Positions 18,556 through 27,876 of a DNA stretch of 64,000 bases are shown piece after piece. The DNA is from Beduinella massiliensis. GTDB taxonomy: Bacteria > Bacillota > Clostridia > Christensenellales > Aristaeellaceae. The DNA lies in NCBI RefSeq assembly GCF_900199405.1, contig NZ_LT963430.1:1178001-1242000 (forward strand), given 5' to 3'. The position numbers were made by a program, and so were the translations under genes. Position 1 is the stretch's first letter; the number at the start of each line of letters is the position of its first letter. Under the pieces are notes generated by a model. That model was given only the letters and a program-made list of their open reading frames with translations, was not told the origin of the DNA and searched no databases.

Positions 18556-18650
18556 GTAAAGACCTCCCGTTCTTTGTTATGTAAATCCCCTTGACAAGCA
18601 TCGGCCTCGGGCAGAGAGCCATGGGATTTGCGGATCTTCGTCGATGATGC

Positions 18651-18676
18651 AACCGGCAGCATGCCGGTTTGTTTTG
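18651..18676 (+). terminator. Small terminator-like hairpin
   Basis: AACCGGC (18651-18657) / GCCGGTT (18663-18669) with a five-base loop, then TGTTTT. There is no obvious gene upstream on this strand; it may have ended the decayed acetyltransferase transcript. The rest of 18556-18805 shows no gene. Confidence 0.35.
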
Positions 18677-18892
18677 GTCATTGTACCGCAAATTTGCCCG
18701 CTTCGCAACAGTACGTCCTCGGGAAGAAAATCGAATTCAGATGCGGGTCGAATAAGCGGGGATGCTGCGCCTGAAGAGGGTCTTAGGGAGGTATAATACA
18801 GAAAATGGACTGTATCCCGATAAACGGACAATGAAATAAGAGACCTCCTGTTGTAGAATGTAAGAAGCAAACTACGACAGGAGGTTTATTGT

Positions 18893-19195
18893 ATGAGGCA
18901 AAAATACACGAAGGTACAAGGCCTTATTGAAACAATACGCGAGCGGAAAATCACGGGCGAAACGAATCGTGAAATCGGAGCCAGCCTTGGGCTAACGAAG
19001 AAACAGGTTGAGCAACTAGTCAATCGAGAAAACCGTAGAGAACGATTAATCGCAAAGGGCGATGTACCTCGCCCTAAAGGCCGTCCGCGTAAAATGCCGG
19101 AGAACGAGGAAATCCAGCAGAATAATGAATTGGTAAAACTGCGTATGCAGGTGGAACTGCTGCGAAATTTTCTGTTAGAAGTTGGAAGAAGGTGA
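18893..19195 (+). CDS. IS3-family transposase OrfA
   Basis: A 100-residue DNA-binding subunit with a helix-turn-helix (TNREIGASLGLTKKQVEQLV) and a C-terminal leucine-rich helix (ELVKLRMQVELLRNFLLEV) that matches the leucine zipper of IS3 OrfA proteins. A perfect AGGAGG sits just before the ATG. Its stop overlaps the orfB GTG as GTGA; no slippery heptamer is obvious at the junction, so coupling may be by reinitiation. Confidence 0.9.
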   Translation: MRQKYTKVQGLIETIRERKITGETNREIGASLGLTKKQVEQLVNRENRRERLIAKGDVPRPKGRPRKMPENEEIQQNNELVKLRMQVELLRNFLLEVGRR

Positions 19196-20043
19196 AATTG
19201 AAATATCGAGTTATAGAACGTTTTCGCAACATTTATCCTATCGTCACAATGTGTGAAGTATTTGAAGTTTCCCGAAGTGGGTATTATGCTTGGCGTAAAA
19301 AGCAAGAAAAGACGCCGAAAGATCAGTGGTTGGTCGATCTGATTGTGGAATGTCAACAGCAGTGCAACCAGACCTACGGCATCCGCCGTGTTCGTCTCTG
19401 GATCCAGCGGAAGAAAAGAAAAAATGTAAATCTTAAAGCACTTCTGCGCGTCATGCGCAAGACCAATCTGCTTGCACAGATTCGGCGGCAAAGAAGATAT
19501 ACTCAACATCAGCAAAACGTGTACAAATACCCAAACCTATTGCAGCGTGCCTTTGAACAGCAACGGCCCAATCGTTTCTGGTCAACAGATATCACCTATA
19601 TCCCCACACCACAGGGAATGCTGTATATGTGTGCGGTGATTGACCTTTGTGGTCGAATGGTGTTGGCCTATCGCATTGGTGGCGACATGGCCGCATCGCT
19701 GGTTACTCAGACGATCCGAGACGCTATGATAACAGAGAAGGTCACTGATGGACTCGCGCTCCACAGTGACCAAGGGTCTCAATACACCTCCGAAGCATAC
19801 TTCGACCTAAGCAAAGAATATCACTTTCAACCCTCTATGTCCAGTCCCGGTTGTCCATACGACAATGCTGCTATGGAGAATTTCTTCGGAACGCTTAAAT
19901 CGGAATGCCTTTATCGTGCCCATTATTCTACTCGCGCAGAGGTAGAGGAGTTGGTTGCACAATATGTCCACTTCTACAACTTCGAACGCATTAACCTGAA
20001 ATACGGCCTTACTCCCTATGAAATCAGGAGCAACGCCGCGTAA
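19192..20043 (+). CDS. IS3-family transposase OrfB (DDE integrase)
   Basis: A 283-residue catalytic subunit with an intact rve core. The DDE residues are in FWSTDITYIP, LHSDQGSQYTS and NAAMENFFGTLKSE, and the C-terminal NLKYGLTPYEIR is typical of IS3-group transposases. The N-terminal half has the HTH_21 region (TYGIRRVRLW). There are no stops or frameshifts, so the element may still be active. Confidence 0.93.
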   Translation: MKLKYRVIERFRNIYPIVTMCEVFEVSRSGYYAWRKKQEKTPKDQWLVDLIVECQQQCNQTYGIRRVRLWIQRKKRKNVNLKALLRVMRKTNLLAQIRRQRRYTQHQQNVYKYPNLLQRAFEQQRPNRFWSTDITYIPTPQGMLYMCAVIDLCGRMVLAYRIGGDMAASLVTQTIRDAMITEKVTDGLALHSDQGSQYTSEAYFDLSKEYHFQPSMSSPGCPYDNAAMENFFGTLKSECLYRAHYSTRAEVEELVAQYVHFYNFERINLKYGLTPYEIRSNAA

Positions 20044-20131
20044 GGTTGCGTAATTCTACAATATCCTTTTATTTTCCTGTCCGTTCAACCGGATACAGTC
20101 CACTGCTTGCGCAGCAGCCCCATGGCGTGCT

Positions 20132-21586
20132 TTACGCGTTTTTCAGTTTTTCCAGCGAAGCGTCCAGCCGGCGCAGCGTTTCGTCCTTGCCTAGCAGATA
20201 GGCCATCTCGAACGCGCCGCCGGGGGTGGATTCGCGGCCCGTGATCGCGATGCGCAGCGGCCAGAGCACCTGGCCGTTCTTCATGCCGCTTTCGGGTATA
20301 GCGGCCATCACGGCGTCGTGCAGCGAGGCCTCGCTCCAATCAGAGATGCCTTCCAGCACAGGCTTTGCCAGCTCCAGCGCCTTCACGGCGACCTCGGGGT
20401 TGGTCTTCATCTTTTTGTGCGTGTAAAGGGCGACGTCGTAATCCGGCATCGCGGCGAGGAAATCCACCATCTCCGGCAGGCGGTTCAGCACCTCGGTGCG
20501 GCTCTGGAGCAGCTCTGCGAGGCGGCGCAGGTCGAACTTTTCGGGGTCGAGCGCCTTGCAGAGCCAGGGCAGCGCCTTTTCGTAGTACGTCTCAAAGGGG
20601 AGCTTTCGCATGTACTCGGCGTTGAACCAGGTGAGCTTGGTCATGTCGAAGATCGAGGGGCTCTTGTTGAGGCCGTGCTCGTCGAAGGCCTTCACCAACT
20701 CGTCCAGCGTGAAGAATTCGTTGTCCGTGTCCTTGGGGCTCCAGCCGAGCAGGGCGATGAAGTTGATGATCGCGTCCTTCAAATAGCCCATTTCAAGCAG
20801 ATCCTCAAACGACGGGTCGCCGTAGCGCTTGGACAGCTTGCGCGAGGCGTCCTTCATGACGACGGGCAGGTGCACGTAAATCGGCGGCGTCCAGCCAAAC
20901 GCCTCGTAAAGCAGGTTGTATTTGGGCGCGGAGGAGAGGTATTCCGTGCCGCGCATGACGTGCGTGATGTGCATCAGGTGATCGTCGATGACGTTGGCAA
21001 AGTTGTAGGTCGGCAGGCCGTCCGCCTTGATGAGCACGTTGTCGTCCAGCGTGTCGCAATCGACCTCCACGTGACCGTAGAGGATGTCGTCAAAGGAAGC
21101 CTTGCCGGTCGTGGGCACGTTCTGGCGAATGACATAGGGCTCGCCCGCCGCGATGCGGCGCTTGGCCTCCTCCAGCGGGATGTGCATGCAGCGCTTGTCG
21201 TACTTGTAGGTTTCCCCCTTGGCCTCGGCCTCCTTGCGTGCAGCGTCGATGTCTTCCCTGGTACAAAAGCACGGGTATGCGCCGCCGCGTTCGACCAGCT
21301 CCCAAGCGTACTTGGGGTAGAGGTCGCGCCGCTGGGTCTGGATATAGGGGCCGTAATCGCCGCCGACGTCCGGGCCCTCGTCGTAGTCAAGGCCCGCCGA
21401 GCGCAGGGACTTGTAAATGAGGTCGACCGCGCCGGGCACCTCGCGCTCCTGATCCGTATCCTCGATGCGCAGGATGAACTTGCCGCCGTACTTCTTGGCG
21501 AACAGGTAGGTGTAAAGCGCCGTGCGCAGGCCGCCCAGGTGCAGATAGCCCGTGGGGCTGGGCGCAAATCGCGTTCTGACTTCCAT
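20132..21586 (-). CDS. gltX: Glutamyl-tRNA synthetase
   Basis: A 484-residue class I glutamyl-tRNA synthetase. RFAPSPTGYLHLGG carries the HIGH-type motif and KLSKRYGDPS is the KMSKS-type loop near residue 240. The C-terminal anticodon-binding cage is present. The ATG at 21586 has GGAGG nine bases upstream; the frame is open further 5' only through an intergenic repeat. glnS lies directly upstream on the same strand, separated by that repeat. An IS3-family element is inserted 29 bases after the stop. Confidence 0.95.
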   Translation of the reverse strand: MEVRTRFAPSPTGYLHLGGLRTALYTYLFAKKYGGKFILRIEDTDQEREVPGAVDLIYKSLRSAGLDYDEGPDVGGDYGPYIQTQRRDLYPKYAWELVERGGAYPCFCTREDIDAARKEAEAKGETYKYDKRCMHIPLEEAKRRIAAGEPYVIRQNVPTTGKASFDDILYGHVEVDCDTLDDNVLIKADGLPTYNFANVIDDHLMHITHVMRGTEYLSSAPKYNLLYEAFGWTPPIYVHLPVVMKDASRKLSKRYGDPSFEDLLEMGYLKDAIINFIALLGWSPKDTDNEFFTLDELVKAFDEHGLNKSPSIFDMTKLTWFNAEYMRKLPFETYYEKALPWLCKALDPEKFDLRRLAELLQSRTEVLNRLPEMVDFLAAMPDYDVALYTHKKMKTNPEVAVKALELAKPVLEGISDWSEASLHDAVMAAIPESGMKNGQVLWPLRIAITGRESTPGGAFEMAYLLGKDETLRRLDASLEKLKNA

Positions 21587-21643
21587 CGCAAAAAACCTCC
21601 TTGGGGGATACTGCCTCCCCAATCCCTCTGCGGTAGGGATACA

Positions 21644-21697
21644 TCCCTTCAAAATCCCCTCTCCGCGCCGGGGCGCGGGGAAGGGATTTTGGAAGGG
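21644..21697. repeat. Long palindromic intergenic element between glnS and gltX
   Basis: Two arms of about 25 bases around a two-base centre: the left arm contains CAAAATCCCCTCTCCGCGCC and the right arm GGCGCGGGGAAGGGATTTTG, pairing almost completely. A second short palindrome (AGGGATACATCCCT) adjoins it, and GGGGGATA/GCCTCCCC repeats lie towards gltX. On the minus strand this sits in the glnS-gltX mRNA. It resembles REP-type repeats and may limit read-through or mark a processing site. Confidence 0.6.
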
Positions 21698-21742
21698 CAA
21701 TGCCCTGAAACGCAGGAGTTTGGGCGCGCGCAGCCCCCAATA

Positions 21743-23440
21743 TCATTTTGTAATTTTAAAGCTGTCCTTGAGGCCGACGACGCGGTTAAAGACCGGCATC
21801 TCGTCCGTGGAATCCTTGTCCTTGCAGAAGTAGCCGACGCGCAGGAACTGGAACGTGTCGCCGACTGCGGCGTCCTTCAGGGAAGGCTCCATGAAGCCGT
21901 TAAGCACCTCCAGCGAACGGGGATTCAGGCGGGAGATGAAGTCCTTCTTGTCCACCGCCGTATCCTCCGCGCCTTCTGCGTCCTCGCCGATGCCTTCCTC
22001 GCTGCTGAGCAGCGTGTCGTACAGCCGGGCCTCGAACGGGAGGCCCTTCGCCGCGCTGACCCAGTGCAGCGTGCCCTTGACCTTGCGGTTCGCGCCCTCG
22101 CAGCCGGAACGGCTGTCCATATCGACGGAGCAGTGCACGCAGGTGACGTTGCCTTCCGCGTCCTTTTCAAAGGACTCGCACTTCACGATGTAGGCCCCCT
22201 TGAGGCGCACCTCGCCGCCGGGGAAGAGGCGGAAGAACTTCTTGGGGGGATTTTCCATGAAGTCCTCCTGCTCGATGTACAGCTCGCGCGTGAAGTCCAC
22301 CGTATGCGAACCCATCTCCGGGTGCTGCGGGTGATTTTCCATGGTCAGCGCGTCCACCCTGTCTTCGGGCCAGTTGTCGAGCACGACCTTCAGCGGGCGC
22401 ACGACCGCCATCGCGCGGCGCGCGTGTTCGTTCAGGTCCTCGCGCACGCAGTGCTCGAGCAGCGCCACATCCACGGTGGAATCCGCCTTGCTCACGCCGA
22501 CGCGGTCGATGAAGTCGCGCACCGCGCTGCGGGTGTAGCCGCGGCGGCGCATCGCGTGCAGGGTGGGCATGCGCGGGTCGTCCCAGCCGGAGACGTAGCC
22601 TTCCTCGACCAGCTTGCGCAGGTAGCGCTTGCTCATGACGGTATCCGTCAGGTTCAGGCGGGCAAACTCGATCTGACGCGGCGGATTCTTAAAGCCGCAG
22701 ACGTTCACAACCCAGTCGTACAGCGGACGGTGGATTTCATATTCGAGCGAGCAGAGGGAGTGCGTGATGCCCTCCAGCGCGTCGCCGATGGGATGCGCGA
22801 AGTCGTACATCGGGTAGATGCACCATTCATTGCCCGTGCGGTGGTGCTTCTTGTACAGGATGCGATAGAGCGTCGGGTCGCGCATGATGATGTTGGGGGA
22901 GGCCATGTCGATCTTCGCGCGCAGCACGCGGGAGCCCTCCGGGAACTCGCCCGCCTTCATGCGCAGGAACAGGTCCATGTTCTCCTCGACGCTGCGGTCG
23001 CGGTACGGCGAATTTTTGCCTGGCTCGGTCAGCGTGCCGCGGTAGGCGCGCATCTCCTCCTGCGACAGATCGTCCACGTAGGCGATGCCGCGGCGGATGA
23101 GGTCGAGCGCGAGCTCGTAGATCTGCTGATACTGCTCGGAAGCGTAGTGCAGCTCGTCCCAATCGAAGCCGAGCCAGTGGATGTCGTCCATGATGGCGTC
23201 GACGTATTCGACGTCTTCCTTGGTGGGGTTGGTGTCGTCAAAGCGCAGGTTGCACTTGCCGCCGAAGCGCTCGGCCGTCATGAAGTCGACGCACAGCGCC
23301 TTCACGTGGCCGATATGCAGGTAGCCGTTCGGTTCAGGCGGGAAGCGCGTCTTCACGCGGCCGCCGTTTTTCCCGGCGGCGAGGTCTTCTTCGACCAGAT
23401 CCCAGATAAAATTGGAGCGTTCCTTTGCTTCTTCCGGCAT
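21743..23440 (-). CDS. glnS: Glutaminyl-tRNA synthetase
   Basis: A 565-residue class I glutaminyl-tRNA synthetase. RFPPEPNGYLHIGH at residues 32-45 is the HIGH motif with the Gln-specific PEPNG, DDTNP follows, and TVMSKRYL is the KMSKS loop. The C-terminal part has the two beta-barrel anticodon domains seen in GlnRS (VRLKGAYIVKCE and following). It charges tRNA-Gln directly, so this organism need not rely on the GatCAB amidation route for glutamine. AGGAGG precedes the ATG. It forms a tandem with gltX. Confidence 0.95.
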   Translation of the reverse strand: MPEEAKERSNFIWDLVEEDLAAGKNGGRVKTRFPPEPNGYLHIGHVKALCVDFMTAERFGGKCNLRFDDTNPTKEDVEYVDAIMDDIHWLGFDWDELHYASEQYQQIYELALDLIRRGIAYVDDLSQEEMRAYRGTLTEPGKNSPYRDRSVEENMDLFLRMKAGEFPEGSRVLRAKIDMASPNIIMRDPTLYRILYKKHHRTGNEWCIYPMYDFAHPIGDALEGITHSLCSLEYEIHRPLYDWVVNVCGFKNPPRQIEFARLNLTDTVMSKRYLRKLVEEGYVSGWDDPRMPTLHAMRRRGYTRSAVRDFIDRVGVSKADSTVDVALLEHCVREDLNEHARRAMAVVRPLKVVLDNWPEDRVDALTMENHPQHPEMGSHTVDFTRELYIEQEDFMENPPKKFFRLFPGGEVRLKGAYIVKCESFEKDAEGNVTCVHCSVDMDSRSGCEGANRKVKGTLHWVSAAKGLPFEARLYDTLLSSEEGIGEDAEGAEDTAVDKKDFISRLNPRSLEVLNGFMEPSLKDAAVGDTFQFLRVGYFCKDKDSTDEMPVFNRVVGLKDSFKITK

Positions 23441-23583
23441 GGGGGTTCCTCCTCTAATCCGCGGATGGCGGGGCGATTGGCTTAAAATAATACATTATTA
23501 TATCCTGAATACGGCATGAAAGCAAGATAAACGCCCAAAAACGGAAGGGGAATGATAAAAAAGGCACGAAAGCGCGGGGTGCT

Positions 23584-24372
23584 TCAGCGCTCGGGCGCCG
23601 CCTGGCGGGCGTGGCGCGTCGGCGGATAGCCCATGATCTCCAAAAAGGCTCGGTTGAAGCTGCGGATGTTCTGAAAGCCGCATTCCAGGGCGATCTGCGT
23701 GACGCTGTACGCGTTCTCCTCCAGAAGCTGGCAGGCGTACTGCACGCGGTACTGGTTGAGATAGCGGCGAAAGTGCATGCCGACCGCCGCGTGAAAGAAG
23801 CGGGAGAGGTAGTTGGGGCTGTAGCCGATGGCGGCGGCTGCGCTGCCCAGGGAGATGTCGTCCCGAAAGCGCTCCTCGACGTAGGCGAGCAGCTGGCAGA
23901 GCAGGCCGTCGTGGCGCCCGGCACCGGTTGCGAGGGGGACCTGCCTGAGGTACTGCGCACAGATGGCGTAAAAGGACGCTTTCAGGCTGAATTTGTCCGC
24001 CGCATTCGGCCCCAGATAGCATTCTTCCAGGAAGGCGCGAAGGCCGGGCGTGGTCTGAAACACGCTGCGCTCTCCCTGCTTGCCCGCGACCTCGCGCACA
24101 AAGGCCCCCACGTAGTCCCCGGAGAAGACGCATACCAGCGATCGGGAGCGCTCCGGCGTCGCGTAGGCGTGGATTTCGTTGGGGAAGATGAGCGCCAAAT
24201 CGCCCGCAGCCGCCGTCTCCGTGCGCGCCCGCAGACACACGTCCAGCGTCCCCTCCAGGACGTAGACGAACTCGAAGTCCTTGTGCAGGTGCGGCACAAA
24301 GGAAAAATTATCGTACAGATCGACGCGCACGTGGCCGGGCGCGGTGGAATTGTCGAGCTGATACAGGGGCAT
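23584..24372 (-). CDS. AraC-family transcriptional regulator
   Basis: A 262-residue AraC/XylS regulator: an N-terminal cupin-like sensor (VPHLHKDFEFVYVLEG, then GDLALIFPNEIHAY) and a C-terminal double helix-turn-helix (ISLGSAAAAIGYSPNYLSRFF, then YSVTQIALECGFQNIRSFNRAF). The ATG follows GGAGGTG on the minus strand. It is divergent from the GH51 arabinofuranosidase gene with 130 bases between the two starts, so it probably responds to an arabinose-type sugar and controls that gene. Confidence 0.88.
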   Translation of the reverse strand: MPLYQLDNSTAPGHVRVDLYDNFSFVPHLHKDFEFVYVLEGTLDVCLRARTETAAAGDLALIFPNEIHAYATPERSRSLVCVFSGDYVGAFVREVAGKQGERSVFQTTPGLRAFLEECYLGPNAADKFSLKASFYAICAQYLRQVPLATGAGRHDGLLCQLLAYVEERFRDDISLGSAAAAIGYSPNYLSRFFHAAVGMHFRRYLNQYRVQYACQLLEENAYSVTQIALECGFQNIRSFNRAFLEIMGYPPTRHARQAAPER

Positions 24373-24458
24373 GGGATCACCTCCGGTTCGGGATCAAAAG
24401 GGCATGTTTTGTCCGGTGCGCCGCGGATTTTTGCTTTCCTCCCGGCGGCCCGTGTCGT

Positions 24459-24464
24459 TATAAT
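24459..24464 (+). promoter_or_regulatory. Perfect -10 box before the GH51 gene
   Basis: TATAAT at 24459-24464, about 39 bases before the GH51 start, with no convincing -35 at 16-18 bp. That fits a promoter needing an activator such as the divergent AraC protein. Confidence 0.45.
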
Positions 24465-24502
24465 AAAGCCGACGATTTCAAGCGGAACGAAGGAGGAACA
24501 TT

Positions 24503-26008
24503 ATGAACCGCATCACGATTAATTTTAAGGAATCACGCGGAAAAATCAACAGAAATCTTTACGGACACTTTTCCGAGCACATCGGCGGCGTCTTTTACGA
24601 CGGGCTCTGGGTCGGAGAGGACAGCGGCATAGAGAACGTACGCGGTTTTCGCAAGGCGCTCGTGGATAGCTTTAAGAAGCTCAACCCGCCGGTGCTGCGC
24701 TGGCCGGGCGGATGCTTCGCGGAAACCTACGACTGGCGCGACGGCGTCGGCCCGCGCGCGCAGCGTCCGCGGCGCGTGAACTGGTGGTATTACTGCGACA
24801 AACGGGTAGAGACGAATCAGGTGGGCACGCACGAATTCATGGACTTCTGCCGCCTGACGGGCGCGGAGCCCTACTTCGCGGCGAACATGACGTCCACCAC
24901 GCCCCTACACATCCGCGACTGGATCGAATACTGCAATTTTCCCCAGGGAGAAACGACGCTCGCCGACGAACGCGCGCAAAACGGCGCGCCGGAGCCCTTC
25001 GACGTGCGCTTCTGGGGCATCGGCAACGAGAACTGGGGCGGCGGCGGGCAGATGACGCCGGAGATGTGCGCGCGGGAGTACATCCGCTACACCACGATCC
25101 TGCGCAGCCTGGGCACGGAGAACCTGCGCTTCATCCTCTGCGGCGCGAACGGACACGACGTGGAATGGACGCGCAGGCTCATGCGTGAGTGGAGCGCGCG
25201 GCGCTGGCACGAGGTGGAGACGTACGGCATGAGCATCCACTACTACACGAACCAGGGCAGCCGCACCGATCCGCTGCACTTTACGGAGGACGAGTGGTAC
25301 GAGCAGCTTTTTAAAGCCGCGTTCATGCAGCAGATCATCGACGACCACCGGGCGGCGATGGACGAGTTCGACCCTGAGCGGAAGGTCAAGCTGGTCGTGG
25401 ATGAGTGGGGAAGCTGGCACCGCGACGGCTCCGGGCCGAGCAGGGGCTACAACCTATTCGAGCAGCAGAGCACGATGCGCGACGCACTGGTGGCGGCCGT
25501 TACGCTCAACATTTTCAACAACCGCTGCGACGTGGTGGACATGGCGAACGTCGCGCAGCTTTGCAACAACCTGCATTCGCTTTATCTGGCGGGCGGGGAG
25601 CATTTCGTGGAGACGCCGAACTACCATGTGTTCGACCTTTTTAAGGATCACCAGGATGCGCGGCAGCTTTGTGTGCATACGGATCTGCCCTGCCTCGAGC
25701 GCGAGGGCTTCCGCCCGCTGGAAACGCTGTCCGTTTCCGCGTCTTTGAAGGACGGGTATCTCACGCTGACGCTGGCAAACCTCGACGTGGCGCGGTCGCA
25801 GCAGGTCAGCCTGCACGGCCTCTACGGCAGTGTCGCCGGAAGCGCAGACGTGAGCGTGCTTTCGGGCAGGACGCCCGCTTCCTGCAACACGTTTGAGGAG
25901 CCCGAGGCGGTCGTCCCGCGCACGGAGCGGATGGAGATCGCGGAGGGCACGGCGCTCACGCTCCCTGCGGCGAGCGTCGCGCGCGTGCGCATTCAGCTCA
26001 GCCGTTGA
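24503..26008 (+). CDS. GH51 alpha-L-arabinofuranosidase
   Basis: A 501-residue intracellular GH51 enzyme that releases arabinofuranosyl groups from arabinan or arabinoxylan oligosaccharides. GHFSEHIGG lies at the start and PPVLRWPGGCFAETYDW near residue 60; the acid/base Glu is in FWGIGNENWGGGG and the nucleophile Glu in VVDEWGSW. A C-terminal beta-domain follows. There is no signal peptide. AAGGAGG precedes the ATG. The divergent AraC regulator and the terminator at 26122 show it is a single-gene unit. Confidence 0.93.
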   Translation: MNRITINFKESRGKINRNLYGHFSEHIGGVFYDGLWVGEDSGIENVRGFRKALVDSFKKLNPPVLRWPGGCFAETYDWRDGVGPRAQRPRRVNWWYYCDKRVETNQVGTHEFMDFCRLTGAEPYFAANMTSTTPLHIRDWIEYCNFPQGETTLADERAQNGAPEPFDVRFWGIGNENWGGGGQMTPEMCAREYIRYTTILRSLGTENLRFILCGANGHDVEWTRRLMREWSARRWHEVETYGMSIHYYTNQGSRTDPLHFTEDEWYEQLFKAAFMQQIIDDHRAAMDEFDPERKVKLVVDEWGSWHRDGSGPSRGYNLFEQQSTMRDALVAAVTLNIFNNRCDVVDMANVAQLCNNLHSLYLAGGEHFVETPNYHVFDLFKDHQDARQLCVHTDLPCLEREGFRPLETLSVSASLKDGYLTLTLANLDVARSQQVSLHGLYGSVAGSADVSVLSGRTPASCNTFEEPEAVVPRTERMEIAEGTALTLPAASVARVRIQLSR

Positions 26009-26121
26009 TCAGCGCAACGCCCCGCCCGACCGGCAAAGCCGGTCGATACGATTCCATATGAAGGGGAAGTCTCCCCTTCATGCATCCTCTCTGATATTCC
26101 GTTATTTTGTCGATGCTCTGG

Positions 26122-26149
26122 GCGCCCCGGCAGGATCGGGGCGCTTTTT
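26122..26149 (+). terminator. Terminator after the GH51 gene
   Basis: Stem GCGCCCC (26122-26128) / GGGGCGC (26138-26144) followed by TTTTTA. A second palindrome, ATGAAGGGGA/TCCCCTTCAT (26058-26081), precedes it. Together they end GH51 and may serve the convergent kinase gene. Confidence 0.75.
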
Positions 26150-26160
26150 ACGTGCCCGGT

Positions 26161-27876
26161 TCAGGGAAAGAAGTAGGCAGGCATCGTCAGCGTCGCGGTC
26201 GTGCCGCAGTCCTGCACGCTTTCAATCCGCATTTCATATCGCTCGCCGTAGATCAGGCGCAGGCGGTCGTCGACGTTGCGCAGGCCGTAGCCGTTCGTAT
26301 GCCGGTCGAACAGCGCCTTCAACGTCTGCGAGTCCATGCCGATCCCGTTGTCCTCGACGATGAAGCAGAGCATGTCTTCCATGAGCGTAATGCGAAGCCT
26401 CAGCAGGCGGTCGTCCTTTGGGCTGTTGCGCAGGCCGTGGTCGATCGCGTTTTCCACGATGGGCTGTAAAATAAAGTTGGGAATTTTAAGGGTGAGCAGC
26501 ACGTCGTCCACGTCGACCTGTGCCCTGAAAAAGCCGTTGGAGAGCATCTGCTGCAGGCTGATGTAGGAGCGGATGTTTTCCAGTTCGTTGCGCACGGTCG
26601 TCACCTCGCGCCCCTGGTTGAGCGCCGAACGGTAGAACTTGCCCAGCAGCATGGCCATCTCGCTGATTTCCCGCTGCTGCGCCATGATCGCCTTGCTGTT
26701 GATGAGCGAGAGCGAGTTGTACAGGAAGTGGGGATTGATCTGCGCGCGCAGCAACCGCTGCGCGTATTCCTTGTTCTCCAGCTCATTTTTGTACGTGATT
26801 TCCACCAACTGGCGGATACGGGCCATCATGTCGTTGAAGGAATGCACCAGCAGCCCGATCTCGTCCGTGCGCGTGGTCGATACGCTGATCTGCATGTTAC
26901 CCTGGTCGATCTCGCGGATGGTCTGTGTCAGTTTTTCAATGGGGTTGAGCAGCGAGGAGATGAACGCGAGGGCCGCACACCCAAGGAAGATCATCAGTAT
27001 CCACGTGACGAGGTACATCGTCCCCGTCGCGCTCGTGACCGTACGGAACAGCGCGTCGGAACCGCTGACGTAGTACAGCGTCCAGCCGGTCGCGTTCAGC
27101 GGGGCGCGGATGACGTCGCGCCCGTCGTCCGCGCCGCTCGCGAGCAGGGCGGAAGTGTCGTAGGAGAGCGACCCGTCCTGCGAGGGATGCGAAAAGAGCA
27201 GGCGGCCGTCTTCGTCCGCGATCAGGATGTCCGCGCCGTTTTGCAAAAGGTTGATGAGCGGTTCGAATGTGCGCTCATAGTCGACTTCCAGGTACAGATA
27301 GTTGACGTACTGGTAGCGTGAGGGCATGCCGATCCTGCGGATACAGACCAGCCGCGTCTGTGTGTCTTGTGTGAGCGTGATCCACTGCGGGGAATAGTCG
27401 ACGGTAAGCGGCATGAACCAGCCGGCGCTTTCGAGCAGCGATTTATCGCGCACGTAGGTATTGTAGGGCAGGATGTCGCAGCTCGTGTAGATGGTGATGC
27501 GCTTCAGGTCGGGATAGAGGGCGGCGTGTGTGTTGAAGACGGGCGTGATGACATCGCGATAGCTTTCGTACATGGCGTAGTAGTCGTCCCCATAGGTTCG
27601 GTTGAGCGCGGAAAGCACGCTGGGCTCGTTGAACATGTAGTTGGACATGGTGTTGTACATCTCCAGCGTGGCGTCAACCGCCTGCACCGCCTGGTTGAGC
27701 GCGCTTTGGCGCACGCCGTATTCGCTGTCGATGATGAGGTGCCGCGTATGGCCGTACAGGAAGATCGTGAAGAGCGCGAAGGGCAGGAAGCCGACGGTGA
27801 GGTAGACGAGCAGGACCTTCCGCTTGATGCGCAGGCGGCGAAACCGGCGGCCGAGCGATTGAAAAAGGCGTTTCAT
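26161..27876 (-). CDS. YesM-type sensor histidine kinase
   Basis: A 571-residue membrane sensor kinase of the LytS/YesM class. A first transmembrane helix lies at about residues 20-45 (LLVYLTVGFLPFALFTIFLY), then a 240-residue extracellular Cache-like domain, a second helix (MYLVTWILMIFLGCAALAFI), a HAMP domain and the kinase core. The phosphorylated His is in QINPHFLYNSL near residue 380, and the N box is VENAIDHGLR. The ATG overlaps the stop of the upstream regulator gene (ATGA), so both are co-translated. It likely senses an extracellular glycan for the adjacent divergent ABC importer. Confidence 0.88.
   Translation of the reverse strand: MKRLFQSLGRRFRRLRIKRKVLLVYLTVGFLPFALFTIFLYGHTRHLIIDSEYGVRQSALNQAVQAVDATLEMYNTMSNYMFNEPSVLSALNRTYGDDYYAMYESYRDVITPVFNTHAALYPDLKRITIYTSCDILPYNTYVRDKSLLESAGWFMPLTVDYSPQWITLTQDTQTRLVCIRRIGMPSRYQYVNYLYLEVDYERTFEPLINLLQNGADILIADEDGRLLFSHPSQDGSLSYDTSALLASGADDGRDVIRAPLNATGWTLYYVSGSDALFRTVTSATGTMYLVTWILMIFLGCAALAFISSLLNPIEKLTQTIREIDQGNMQISVSTTRTDEIGLLVHSFNDMMARIRQLVEITYKNELENKEYAQRLLRAQINPHFLYNSLSLINSKAIMAQQREISEMAMLLGKFYRSALNQGREVTTVRNELENIRSYISLQQMLSNGFFRAQVDVDDVLLTLKIPNFILQPIVENAIDHGLRNSPKDDRLLRLRITLMEDMLCFIVEDNGIGMDSQTLKALFDRHTNGYGLRNVDDRLRLIYGERYEMRIESVQDCGTTATLTMPAYFFP

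Larger units (their letters stand above)
18806..20102 (+). mobile_element. IS3-family insertion sequence
   Basis: A 1297-bp element with imperfect terminal inverted repeats. The left end begins TGGACTGTATCC and the right end is GGATACAGTCCA, and about 25 bp inward still match (ACGGACA on both sides). It encodes two overlapping frames, orfA and orfB. No matching target-site duplication is seen (left flank GAAAA, right flank CTGCT). Its right end lies 29 bases past the gltX stop, so any native gltX terminator has been displaced. Confidence 0.9.

Noticed and set aside
17614-18594. A 326-codon open frame joining an acetyltransferase end to other sequence
   Set aside because: Only the first 90 residues are GNAT-like. 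The rest is antisense to the SGNH hydrolase, so the long frame is accidental.
20318-23485. A 1055-codon open frame on the plus strand
   Set aside because: It is antisense to gltX and glnS, both clearly real. Its composition is what GC-rich codon bias gives on the opposite strand.
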